Assembly: GCF_002209555.1 (NCBI RefSeq)
Contig: NZ_NJIF01000010.1
Span: 149,834-213,833 of the forward strand
Reading direction: 5' to 3'
DNA from: Achromobacter insolitus
Lineage (GTDB): Bacteria > Pseudomonadota > Gammaproteobacteria > Burkholderiales > Burkholderiaceae_B
Length of the DNA stretch: 64,000 bases
Below are positions 56,121-64,000 of this stretch, in pieces. The notes beneath the pieces were generated by a model that was given only the letters and a program-made list of their open reading frames with translations, was not told the origin of the DNA and did no database searches. Position numbers and translations under genes: made by a program. Numbering within the stretch: the stretch's first letter is position 1; each line of letters begins with the position of its first letter.

Positions 56121-56820
56121 ATCGCTCCCTGGTGATCGATGTAAGTGTAAGGGATGGAGATGACGACTGAGCTGGCGTGACCTGGGTCTGAATTTGAAAT
56201 GGCCGCATCGCTGGGCGCGGATTTAGGCTCAAGTGTGCTCAATCTGGCACGCGTCATGCTTGATTGCGATGTCCGTCGGGCTCGATACTGGCACCGCAAT
56301 CCCACAAAGATCGCCCAGATTGACAGTTGGAAAAGACGGACGACAGGGTCGCTGCAATGGCGACTGCCCTCTCTTTATTATGTCAATGCTGGAGCGGCGG
56401 ATAGACGATTACCCTTAGACTCATGACCGGTGGGCTACGCCGGATGATCCGGAGTTCTGCGCGGTACGGTTTGCGGACTTTCGGAACATGGAACGGGCGT
56501 GCACTGCGATTTGGACTATTGCTCGAATTGTGGGGAACGGCGCGAATGAGCCTGAGGCTAGTGGCGGGCAACCACTAGATACTTGGATTATGTCCAATTT
56601 GCGGGGGAAGGTCAGAGGCAGCCACTCTCCAGTTTTAAACTGTCCAATTTGCGGGCTAAGGTCACTACCATCTTGGTCTGCTCTGCGACTGACCAAGGTT
56701 TAGAGCCAGCGGGGCCCGGAGGGTTTCGAAGAGAACCGTGCCAGTCCTCTCCAAACTTGGCCTCTACTGCGGTCCTCTTCCCGCCAGATATAGCCACTTC
56801 GTCAGCAACGCCATTCAGTA
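56121..56820. other. Degenerate stretch with a 24-base direct repeat
   Basis: No intact gene is recognised. A plus-strand frame (56428-56703) reads protein-like around DDPEFCAVRFADFRNMERAC but has no good start and is unassigned. Near-identical 24-base repeats begin with TGTCCAATTTGCGGG at 56591-56614 and 56641-56664, exactly 50 bases apart, differing at two positions in the middle. This looks like debris from recombination or a lost insertion element. Confidence 0.4.
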
Positions 56821-56874
56821 AAAAAGGTGCCAGACTACATTTTCTAGCCAGCTAAATGTAGTCTGACACCTTTT
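56821..56874. repeat. REP-like palindrome, copy A
   Basis: Arms at 56822-56842 and 56854-56874 (right arm begins AAATGTAGTCTGACACC) differ at one position and enclose an 11-base loop. A related copy lies at 57551-57606. The core GTGTCAGACTACATTT resembles repeats linked to REP-associated transposases in these bacteria. It also could terminate minus-strand transcription after the orphan immunity gene. Confidence 0.6.
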
Positions 56875-56931
56875 GCGGAATCCATGGAATGATAAGGATG
56901 AATTCGCGGGAAACGCTTAGAAGCTGGCACC

Positions 56932-57156
56932 TTATTTTCTAGATTCTGACAGCACCTTTGCCCCATTTCCCAACGCAGCCAAAAACTCATCCAAATCAAA
57001 TCGCCACCCACCTTCCGGCAAGGGAGAAATTTGAATTTCCAACGATTTTCCTGGTTCTCGAGAAATTTCGGCAACCTGAGAATTTCCCAACCAAATTTCA
57101 TATACTACACATTCCCTATCAGGAGGGCTCGCTATTAATTTCGTAAAAGTCGTCAT
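56932..57156 (-). CDS. Orphan immunity protein (CdiI-like)
   Basis: A 74-residue acidic protein (MTTFTKLIASPPDRECVVYE, ending WRFDLDEFLAALGNGAK). Its ATG overlaps the stop of the orphan toxin fragment by 4 bases, the usual toxin-immunity linkage. It resembles small immunity proteins found downstream of filamentous-haemagglutinin toxin tips. Keeping it would protect the cell from siblings that deliver the matching toxin. Confidence 0.65.
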   Translation of the reverse strand: MTTFTKLIASPPDRECVVYEIWLGNSQVAEISREPGKSLEIQISPLPEGGWRFDLDEFLAALGNGAKVLSESRK

Positions 57157-57548
57157 AATTTACGGGGCTCCAAAAAGCGTATAAAACGCCCGGTCGCATC
57201 GAAGCGGACGCCTCTTCCATCGGATGCAACGATGTCAGTAACCCGACCAAATCTGCCAGTGTTATTAACAATCACAGCCTTAGCTGGATCATTTGGAATT
57301 TCCTCGACCATCCTCTGACCGATTTCATTGATTTCGGAGAGGTTTCCTTTTGCGGGAGGAAACGCACTTCCTTCTCGCCCTCCGTGCTTTTGCAAAGCTC
57401 GACCAGCCATCGAGAGCTGTCCAGACTTGTCGGCGGGATCCAGCACTTTACCCGCGTTGACCCACTCATCATGATTTCTCCCACCTATCAATTGCCCATT
57501 GGTTTTTGATCCTTTCGTTGCACTGACTATACCTGCAGCGGCCGTCAA
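57153..57548 (-). pseudogene. Orphan CdiA C-terminal toxin tip
   Basis: About 130 residues that read like the tip of a polymorphic toxin: AAAGIVSATKGSKTNGQLI, then LSMAGRALQKHGGREGSAFP, INEIGQRMVEEI and DGRGVRFDATGRFIRFLEP. This late pattern is common at the ends of Burkholderiales haemagglutinin toxins; I cannot name the family. There is no start codon of its own: the frame runs upstream into the REP-like repeat B and then nonsense. It is a displaced tip, silent unless recombined onto cdiA. Confidence 0.65.
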
Positions 57549-57550
57549 AA

Positions 57551-57606
57551 ATAGTGTCAGACTACATTTTTTCCCCCATGGGAAATGTAATCTGACATCT
57601 TTTTTG
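57551..57606. repeat. REP-like palindrome, copy B
   Basis: Arms 57553-57568 (AGTGTCAGACTACATTT region) and 57583-57600 (AAATGTAATCTGACAT) enclose a short C-rich loop; it is the same element as copy A with a few changes and lies in the same orientation. It marks the upstream edge of the orphan toxin tip, so A and B bracket the orphan pair. A weaker third relative is at 57834-57860. Confidence 0.6.
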
Positions 57607-57833
57607 CAGACGCTAGCAAAAGCAAGATTTCTGCGCTTGGCGCTGCAATGAGAAATTTTTCTCCTCTGTGCTTCGGCGTGCTCAAAACGCGTTCGCCTTA
57701 TGCCCGGAGTACGCCTAATCTCTTGACGGGCAAGACGGTATCTTTTTCGACATGTTTTCATGAGAATTAAGCAAGCGAGTTAGAACATCCGGCCCAAACT
57801 TTCCTGGCAAATATTTTATTGCATGAACATCTT

Positions 57834-57860
57834 AAATGGGCACCAGACTGACGCCTTTCT
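57834..57860. repeat. Possible degenerate REP-like copy C
   Basis: The sequence starts AAATGGGCACCAG and continues ACTGACGCCTTTCT. The AAATG start and CTGAC(A/G)CCTTT end match copies A and B. It lies directly at the stop of a short immunity-like fragment. Confidence 0.3.
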
Positions 57861-57948
57861 ATAAATAATCAATTTGACCAATCATGTCATCAAACCGTGG
57901 CGCCGTATATCCACAAGACGAATGAATCTCTGACAATTTCTCTTTCAT
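57859..57948 (-). pseudogene. Immunity-like scrap 1
   Basis: A 29-codon frame (MKEKLSEIHSSCGY, then TAPRFDDMIGQIDYL) with protein-like composition but far below any family length. It sits between REP-like copy C and the next scrap on the strand of the CDI genes. Probably the remains of an older immunity or toxin gene. Confidence 0.3.
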
Positions 57949-58074
57949 CTTTGATAAGCACGATTATCTCAAAAATTGTATTTATTAAAATCGATGTCAA
58001 CCGCTTGTCAAAGCCAGCCTATGCCCTTCTTAATCGGCAATGACGAGTGTCGAATAAGGACCTTGTTCACGCCT

Positions 58075-58206
58075 TTACTCCTCAGCATTCATAGCCGGAA
58101 GAACATAATCAACAAATTCGTCAAACCTTTCCTCATCGTACTCATTGAAGAAAACAAAATGGCCACACTCGGAGGCAGACTCCGATAATTTTCTCATCTC
58201 TCCCAT
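58075..58206 (-). pseudogene. Immunity-like scrap 2
   Basis: A 43-codon frame (MGEMRKLSESASECGHFVFF, then an acidic aromatic tail ending YVLPAMNAEE). The bias to Glu, Asp, Phe and Tyr is typical of immunity proteins. It looks like the C-terminal part of a gene whose N terminus has been lost; a stop lies 7 codons upstream. It lies 63 bases after cdiI. Confidence 0.35.
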
Positions 58207-58268
58207 CTCTAATCCATCAGTGGATACTCATCCTAGAGGACTGAGACTTATCAACAATCTTTAACTAA

Positions 58269-58706
58269 TCACAACTTACATAGGAAATCAACGACCGATC
58301 TTTTATTAACTTTCCACTGAGAAATAGAAAACCCATCCTCATCGATCTCCTGCCTTTCTGAAATATATGAATTTATGTCATCAATCACAAATGGGGATGG
58401 GAGTCTTTCCATGAAAAAAACGCCATTTTGTATATATGCGTCCTCCCCCTCAATGTAAACAACCCAATAAAAAGCAAAATTACAAAATTTGGGGTCGCGC
58501 ATCGACGTCAACAAAACTGCATGCCCACACGTTTGCAATCCTTGGATCAGCGATTTTTTCCAACTTTTCACATAATCCAGTTTCGACCAAAAATCTACCG
58601 GAGCAAAAAAACTCTCCCTATACCCATTAATTTCTATCTCACCGCGCAATACCGGCTCATCAAATTCTTCGATGACCTCATCACTCAAACTGATTCTAAA
58701 GCTCAT
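58269..58706 (-). CDS. cdiI: CDI immunity protein
   Basis: A 145-residue acidic cytoplasmic protein. The ATG at 58706 is chosen because it overlaps the cdiA stop by 4 bases; a longer start 12 bases upstream is possible. Features such as SFFAPVDFWSKLDYVKSWKK and the late EDGFSISQWKVN match immunity proteins found with the same toxin type. It should bind and neutralise the adjacent toxin tip. Its low G+C content stands out against cdiA, usual for exchangeable tip/immunity modules. Confidence 0.82.
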   Translation of the reverse strand: MSFRISLSDEVIEEFDEPVLRGEIEINGYRESFFAPVDFWSKLDYVKSWKKSLIQGLQTCGHAVLLTSMRDPKFCNFAFYWVVYIEGEDAYIQNGVFFMERLPSPFVIDDINSYISERQEIDEDGFSISQWKVNKRSVVDFLCKL

Positions 58707-61700
58707 TCTTTCACCCAATTAAGGTTGCTATCGTACGTTCCCACTCTCTTCCCCTGACGATTAAATACTTTCCAACCGTCCGACACATTGTGCGCATCCA
58801 CATCAGGCGTGATGTAATTCTTACCATTCCAGAAGACGACCTGACCGTGCGAGTTGAATGGCGCTTTTTGAGGCGGAATTCGCTGCGCATACCCCAATTC
58901 CTTAGCCCTGCGTTGAAGTTCTTTATTCGAACTTAAGATCGGATCAACAATAATAGGGCCATCATTTGGCGTGCTGATCAGTTCTCCGCCCCCGACTTCC
59001 GCCCCTTCTTGACCCGGCGCACCAATCTCAGGCACATCCCCCGACTTACCAGGCAATTGCGTGTCCGGCGCCATACCCACACCACCACCCGGAGGCACAC
59101 CTACCGGTGGCACCGGATCTCCAGGTTTCCCGGGAATACTCTGGGGTTCACCGCCGGTCGCGATGTACTGAACGACCGCTAGCAACAGCGCTTGGTCCTC
59201 CGACAAACCGGGCGTCTTAGCCATCAGGTCCGCTGTCACCGCAGTGATCGCTGCGAACGCAATTGGCCCGATCACCTTCTCTTCGCAGGCAGGCGAACGG
59301 AAGCATGCGCCTACCGCCGCCATGCCACCGCGCTTGAGCAAGGTTCCGACCGCGTTGTTCTCGGTCTCAGACCTGCCGCTATTGACCACGGCGCTCGCGT
59401 CAGCGCCCAGGCCGACCGCCACGCCAGCCAACAACGAGGACACCAGATTGCTACGCGCCTCCTTGTCTTCGGGCGACAAGGCCGAGCCGGACTTGCCGCT
59501 GGTGGCGTCCAACAAGACGTTGACCACCGAGGCAGCTCCGGCGCCTAGCGCCGAAGCCCCGCACCCATCACCACGCGCCGATCCTGCCGCGCAGCCCACC
59601 AGTGTGTGCAACGCAGCACGCGCGGCTTGCGCGTCTGCACCGTCACCCAGCGCATCCGAGTACAGCTTGATCTGTTTCGCGGTCAAACCCTGGAGATAGT
59701 TGACCGCGCCGGCTTTCGCGACGGCAGATACAGCCCCAGTAACGTTGCCAGTCGCGCCGCCCAGGATCGCAGTGGCGATCGAACGGTATTGACCACCAGG
59801 TTCCCACTTTGCCGCATCACCCAGATCATCAGTCAGCTGGGCAATACGCGCGGGGTCTCCGCCACCTGGCTTCTTCAACTCAGTGGCCAGCTCATCAGAA
59901 AGCGCCTTCGCTTCCTTCGCCCGATTTTCTAAGAACTGCCCCGCCTGCCGTTGCGCCTCCGACGCGATCTCAAACCCCGCCTCGATCTTCTCCTTATCAA
60001 AGATCGGCTTCAGCGCATTCAAGTTGTCCGAGGTATCCCGGTTCAACGCCACGATCGTTTCCGCCGCCGTCATCCCCGTCCGATCCTGCTGCGCCGCCTC
60101 GTCGCGGATTACGACCGTGCCGGCGCTGATGGCGCTTTGTGTGGTCGAACTGCTGCTGCCCTTGGCGCCCACGACGATGGGCGTGCCCATGCCAAAGCCG
60201 CCGCTGCCAGTGGCGACGGAGGAGCCATGCTCCTTGCTGGCGCCGCCCGCCACCTGGCCGCCCTTGGTCGTGCCCAGGCCTGCGTCTGCGCCCTTGCCGC
60301 CTCCGAAGCCGAAGCCTCCGCCGATGGACACCTGGCCGCCGCTGTATTTGGCGCGGTTCTTGATGTCCTCGGTGATCAGCGTGCCGGTGTCGAGCGTGTT
60401 CAGCCCTTGCGCCACGGCCCGGTCGCTGCTGGCGATGACGCTGCCGACGAGCTTGGTCTCGTTCTTGACGTCGATCTGGAAGCCGCCGTCGCCGGCCCGC
60501 AAACCCGTCTGTTCCATGACGGACTTGAAGTCGCTGTGCATCTTGCCGGCGCTGGCGTTGGCCGAGAAGCTGCTGGCGCCCTGGCAGTACGGCGGGATGC
60601 ATAGACTCAGCCCGAAGCCTGCGCTCTGGTTCTTGGAGTCGTACTTGCTGCGGTCCTGCAGGCTCTCCAGCAGCAGGTTGCCGCCGACGGATGCGATGAT
60701 GCGTTCCGCCTCGCCCGTCACACCTTTGAGGGTGGTGTCCCCGCCGGATTGGATGGCCAGCACCTTGCCCGCGGTGATGAGGCTGTTGGTCCAGCTTTCG
60801 TCCTTGCCGTTGGCCTTGCCCCGGCCCAGCGACGCGCCCAGCTCCAGCGTGAAGCCATTCTGCTTGCCGCCCGTGGAGTAGCCGATGCCGATGCTGGCGC
60901 TGCTGCTCTTGCTGTCGGTCTGCTGCTCGAAGGCATTGCGCGCGGCCTGCAGGATGACATCGCCTTCGGCCTTGAGCGCCACCTTGTCGCCTGCCGACAA
61001 GGTGGAACCGGTGACGGTGATGTCGGAGTCCTTGCCCGCGCCTTGGGCGACGAGGGTCAGGTCCTTGCCCGCGGTGATCGTCGAACCATAGGCGCTGGAC
61101 GAACTGCGATCCGTGGTGCTGGAACTCTTGCTGGTACCCAGGCTGAGCTTGATGCTCACGCCGCCCACTTGATCGATCTTGTTGCTCGACCCGGCCTTGG
61201 CGAGTTCGGCGGCCTCGGCCGCCTTGGCGGAGGCGCGCACGGCGTCGTAGGCGTTGACGGCAGCGACGCCGGCGGTTGCCCCGGCCAGGCCCTTCATGAC
61301 GGTGTTATCCGTCTTGCCCGCGGCTTCTGCCATGCGTATGCCGGTCTGCACGGCACTCACGATAGGGTTGCTGGCGGTAAGCGTCAGCCCCGTCTGCTTG
61401 ATCTCATGGAACTCCTTCTCTTGCGCGGTATCGAGCGCCGCGCCGATGGTCACCTCCTGGCCGATCAGCGTGATGTCGCCCTGGCGCGCGAGGACATTGC
61501 TACCGGTAATGTCCAGCGCTTTGCCGGCCTTGATGAGCGCATCGCCTTCGACGCTGCCGACGGTGCTGGCGGTGTTGAAGACTTTCTCGCCATCGATCCA
61601 GTCGGTTTGCTTGCGGGTGCCATAACTGAAGCCGCCCATTGCGCCGAAGCCGGACTTCTTGACCATCTTGTAGTCGTAGCGGTCCTCGGTGTTCTGGCCG

Positions 61701-64000
61701 GGCAGGAGGTTCACGTCGCGTTCGGCGGACAGGACCAGGTCCTTCTGCGCGCCGACATTCGACCCCGCCACGTTCAGGTTGCGCCCGGCCATCAGCACGG
61801 CCGTATCGCCCGTGAAGGTCGAGGCCTTGGCCTGTTCCCAGTCGCTGGAGGTGATGGTGTGCGTGGTCTTGGACGAGAGGAAGCGCTTGGTCTTGTAGCG
61901 GACCTCGTCGTAGGCCGAGCCGGTTTCTGCACCCGCGGCCAGGTGGAGGTCACGCCCGGCGCCCACCGCCAGCTGCTTGCCGGCGGTGACTTCGGCCGCG
62001 CGCGCATTGACGTCCTGGCCCGCGACCAGCGTAAGGTTTCCGCCCGCCGCGACGGTCGAGCCGACTTCGGAACTGGTGCTCAGGTCGTGGCGGTTGTTCT
62101 TGTTCAGAACCAGCGTTTCGCCATGGTTCTCCGTAAGCGTTTCCAGCGCGATGGCGCGGCCGGCCTGCAGACGCGCGTCGTCCTTGATGGCGACTTGCGC
62201 CGCGGTCAGCGTGATGTCACGTCCGGCTTGTAGGAGGAGACTGCCGGCATCCACGCGGGCCACGCCGCTGACATGCGTGCCCCATGTGCTGCCGAAGTTC
62301 TCGGCAGCCGAGGAGGACGTCAGCGCGATGTCGTTCCCCGCCTTCAGGGCGATGTTGTCGCCCTTGATCAGCGATACCAGGTTGGTCAGGTCCTCGCGTG
62401 CGGCCAGGTCGACCGTAGCACCCTGGATCAGGCCGCCGCGCTGGTTAACGATGTTGCCAGCGGTCATGACGGTGGCTGCGCGCGCGCCGATGGTGCCGAT
62501 GGTGCCGCTATTGGCGATGTCGCCTTCGGCCGCCAGCTTGACGTTGCGGCCGGCCATGAGGGTGCCGTTGCCCTTGAGGTCGCCTTCGCGCACCAACAGG
62601 TAGACCTGCGGCACCAGCACGGACTCGGTCGTGCCGTCAGGCAGCGTGACGGTCTGTTCGACCAGCCAGACCAGATCGGTGGTGAGCTGGCGCTGTTGCG
62701 CCTCGGTCAGCGCGACGCCGAGCTGGATGCCGTTGCCGCGGGCGAACTGGGCGCCAGCGGCAAGCAGGGCCTTGTACTGGCTGTCGTTGTCGCTGTACGT
62801 GTCGAGGAAGCGCTGGCCGGTGGTGGCCAGGATCTGGTCGGACACGAGCTTCTGCTCGTAGAAGCCGTCGCCCAGGCGCTTGGGCTGGCCCGAAGGCGTC
62901 AGGAACATGGCGCCTGCGGGCACCTGCGTGTCCCAATCGCCCCACTGCGCACCCGGTTGCGCGCCAGGCTTGACCAGCAGGTTGAGCAGGTAGTCGCTGG
63001 AGACGACCGGACGCTGCCCCACGAAATGCGGATCGGTCGCGACGAGGTACGGGGCGTCCGCCCGGCCGTTGACCGCGAATAATTGGTTATCCGGGACGGC
63101 GGCCGGGCTGGAGACACTGCGCACCACGGTGGCGCCGGGCAGGCTGACGCTGTCCACTCGCAACGGCTCGGGTGAGGCGCCGCCACTGGCCGCACCGGGC
63201 GCGGCGCCGTCGAGCGGGACGGCCACGTCCCCGCCGACCGAGCCGACCGGCAGCTCGATAGGCTGGCCCGCCAGGGTATTGCGATAGGCGCTGGTGTATT
63301 CCTGGCGGTCGCGCGAACGCGCCTGGGTGACCGTGGCGGTCCCGACCCGCGTGATGATGCGTTCGCCGCCCGCACCGATATTGTGGATGGCCGGGCCGGC
63401 CACCGTGAGCGTGCCGCCCGCGGCGATCTGGCTCTTGTCGTTGGTGACGGCGCCGGTGAGCGTCATGGCCCCGCCCGACAGTATCTTGCCGGGGTCGGAG
63501 GACAGGGTGCGGGTCTCGCTGACGGTCTCCTGGACCTGGTAATAGGTGAACGTGCCGACCAGGCGGTTGTTGAAGTCGGCGTTGAACTCCCGGATGCGCG
63601 CGTCCAACGCCATATGCGGCGCCTTGTACGCGGCATAGGCTTCTTCGTAGACCTTGCGGCGCGCGGCTTCGGCATCGCAGGTGGCGTGGTTGTAGCAAGC
63701 CCGCTCAGGCGCCGTCCAGACGGGCATGGGGCCAGACGGCGGCGTCACCCCGAAAACGGACCAGATGCGCTCCTGGGCGCCGTACCGGAATTTTTCCGGT
63801 ACGTCCGAGCAGATCGCGCCCGCATCGCCGCCGGTGCCATCACATACCGTGGTGACAGGCGTGTAGGTTGGCGTGATCGGCGACGTCTTACCGCCCTTGC
63901 CCTTCAAGCTGGGCGCGTAGTCGAACGGCGGCCCATAGCGCGACTCGGGGTACTTCGCGGACGGCAGCAGGAACATGCGCTCCGGGTCGTCATTCAGCCA
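58703..64000 (-). CDS. cdiA: CdiA/filamentous-haemagglutinin-type contact toxin, 3' part
   Basis: The final 1765 residues of a two-partner-secreted surface exoprotein; the N terminus lies beyond 64000. Many haemagglutinin repeats of the form (A/S)GRDxxLxA are visible (DVNARAAEVTAGKQLAVGAG and similar), followed by a pretoxin VENN-like motif ETENNA at 59351-59368. The tip after about residue 1640 is a proline/glycine linker then a domain with GQVVFWNGKNYITPDVDAHN and RVGTYDSNLNW. This resembles the Ntox21/BECR-fold RNase tips (moderate confidence). It is delivered to contacting cells lacking CdiI. Confidence 0.88.
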   Translation of the reverse strand, partial: WLNDDPERMFLLPSAKYPESRYGPPFDYAPSLKGKGGKTSPITPTYTPVTTVCDGTGGDAGAICSDVPEKFRYGAQERIWSVFGVTPPSGPMPVWTAPERACYNHATCDAEAARRKVYEEAYAAYKAPHMALDARIREFNADFNNRLVGTFTYYQVQETVSETRTLSSDPGKILSGGAMTLTGAVTNDKSQIAAGGTLTVAGPAIHNIGAGGERIITRVGTATVTQARSRDRQEYTSAYRNTLAGQPIELPVGSVGGDVAVPLDGAAPGAASGGASPEPLRVDSVSLPGATVVRSVSSPAAVPDNQLFAVNGRADAPYLVATDPHFVGQRPVVSSDYLLNLLVKPGAQPGAQWGDWDTQVPAGAMFLTPSGQPKRLGDGFYEQKLVSDQILATTGQRFLDTYSDNDSQYKALLAAGAQFARGNGIQLGVALTEAQQRQLTTDLVWLVEQTVTLPDGTTESVLVPQVYLLVREGDLKGNGTLMAGRNVKLAAEGDIANSGTIGTIGARAATVMTAGNIVNQRGGLIQGATVDLAAREDLTNLVSLIKGDNIALKAGNDIALTSSSAAENFGSTWGTHVSGVARVDAGSLLLQAGRDITLTAAQVAIKDDARLQAGRAIALETLTENHGETLVLNKNNRHDLSTSSEVGSTVAAGGNLTLVAGQDVNARAAEVTAGKQLAVGAGRDLHLAAGAETGSAYDEVRYKTKRFLSSKTTHTITSSDWEQAKASTFTGDTAVLMAGRNLNVAGSNVGAQKDLVLSAERDVNLLPGQNTEDRYDYKMVKKSGFGAMGGFSYGTRKQTDWIDGEKVFNTASTVGSVEGDALIKAGKALDITGSNVLARQGDITLIGQEVTIGAALDTAQEKEFHEIKQTGLTLTASNPIVSAVQTGIRMAEAAGKTDNTVMKGLAGATAGVAAVNAYDAVRASAKAAEAAELAKAGSSNKIDQVGGVSIKLSLGTSKSSSTTDRSSSSAYGSTITAGKDLTLVAQGAGKDSDITVTGSTLSAGDKVALKAEGDVILQAARNAFEQQTDSKSSSASIGIGYSTGGKQNGFTLELGASLGRGKANGKDESWTNSLITAGKVLAIQSGGDTTLKGVTGEAERIIASVGGNLLLESLQDRSKYDSKNQSAGFGLSLCIPPYCQGASSFSANASAGKMHSDFKSVMEQTGLRAGDGGFQIDVKNETKLVGSVIASSDRAVAQGLNTLDTGTLITEDIKNRAKYSGGQVSIGGGFGFGGGKGADAGLGTTKGGQVAGGASKEHGSSVATGSGGFGMGTPIVVGAKGSSSSTTQSAISAGTVVIRDEAAQQDRTGMTAAETIVALNRDTSDNLNALKPIFDKEKIEAGFEIASEAQRQAGQFLENRAKEAKALSDELATELKKPGGGDPARIAQLTDDLGDAAKWEPGGQYRSIATAILGGATGNVTGAVSAVAKAGAVNYLQGLTAKQIKLYSDALGDGADAQAARAALHTLVGCAAGSARGDGCGASALGAGAASVVNVLLDATSGKSGSALSPEDKEARSNLVSSLLAGVAVGLGADASAVVNSGRSETENNAVGTLLKRGGMAAVGACFRSPACEEKVIGPIAFAAITAVTADLMAKTPGLSEDQALLLAVVQYIATGGEPQSIPGKPGDPVPPVGVPPGGGVGMAPDTQLPGKSGDVPEIGAPGQEGAEVGGGELISTPNDGPIIVDPILSSNKELQRRAKELGYAQRIPPQKAPFNSHGQVVFWNGKNYITPDVDAHNVSDGWKVFNRQGKRVGTYDSNLNWVKE

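Overview
The window looks like chromosome of a GC-rich betaproteobacterium of the Alcaligenaceae (Achromobacter/Bordetella type). The basis is the overall composition, two Bug-family solute receptors, many LysR regulators, the guaBA pair and a Bordetella-like filamentous-haemagglutinin/CdiA gene. No rRNA, tRNA, intact transposase or CRISPR array was recognised.

Region by region. (1) 1-479: 3' end of an AadA-like aminoglycoside adenylyltransferase. (2) 553-6869: a small-molecule uptake and catabolism locus. A minus-strand operon (ABC permease, ATPase, binding protein, GMC oxidoreductase, GntR regulator) is divergent from an enolase-superfamily enzyme, and a promoter/operator lies between them. 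(3) 6921-10880: a MetR-like regulator divergent from an FMN reductase, a DUF1852 protein (MesX) and a folate-independent core methionine synthase (MesD), closed by a strong terminator. (4) 10950-16854: a minus-strand run of five genes (cysteine-dioxygenase-like cupin, Bug receptor, four-domain rhodanese protein, LysR, ThDP enzyme) that looks like an uncharacterised organosulfur pathway. (5) 17414-21251: an AraC regulator with a Rossmann-fold protein, an SDR dehydrogenase and a second Bug receptor.

(6) 21624-31735: a defence island inserted at the 3' end of guaA, with a short imperfect direct repeat at both ends. One minus-strand operon encodes an Mrr-type endonuclease, HsdM, HsdS, a PtuA-like ATPase, a PtuB-like HNH protein and HsdR. 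The last five genes are joined by 4-base overlaps, so a Septu-like pair sits inside a type I restriction-modification operon. (7) 31720-34890: guaA and guaB. (8) 35008-40001: a DUF2239 gene preceded by three operator-like repeats, a DCC-family protein, a Tat-exported beta-carbonic anhydrase, an exported protein with an OmpA-family partner, and small hypothetical genes. (9) 40029-42268: a TonB-dependent siderophore receptor behind a Fur-box-like palindrome. (10) 42475-52981: a nine-gene plus-strand operon (LysR, flavoprotein, complete Dpp/Opp-type ABC transporter, BAAT-type hydrolase, fused two-domain CMD protein). (11) 53070-55873: LysE exporter, VOC protein, SAM methyltransferase and a broken hypothetical gene.

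(12) 55908-64000: the 3' part of a contact-dependent inhibition locus. It holds a cdiA gene running off the window, its overlapping immunity gene, then a degenerate zone with an orphan toxin-tip/immunity pair, two immunity-like scraps, REP-like palindromes and a small lipoprotein.

Family assignments come from motifs and remembered family features; no searches were run.
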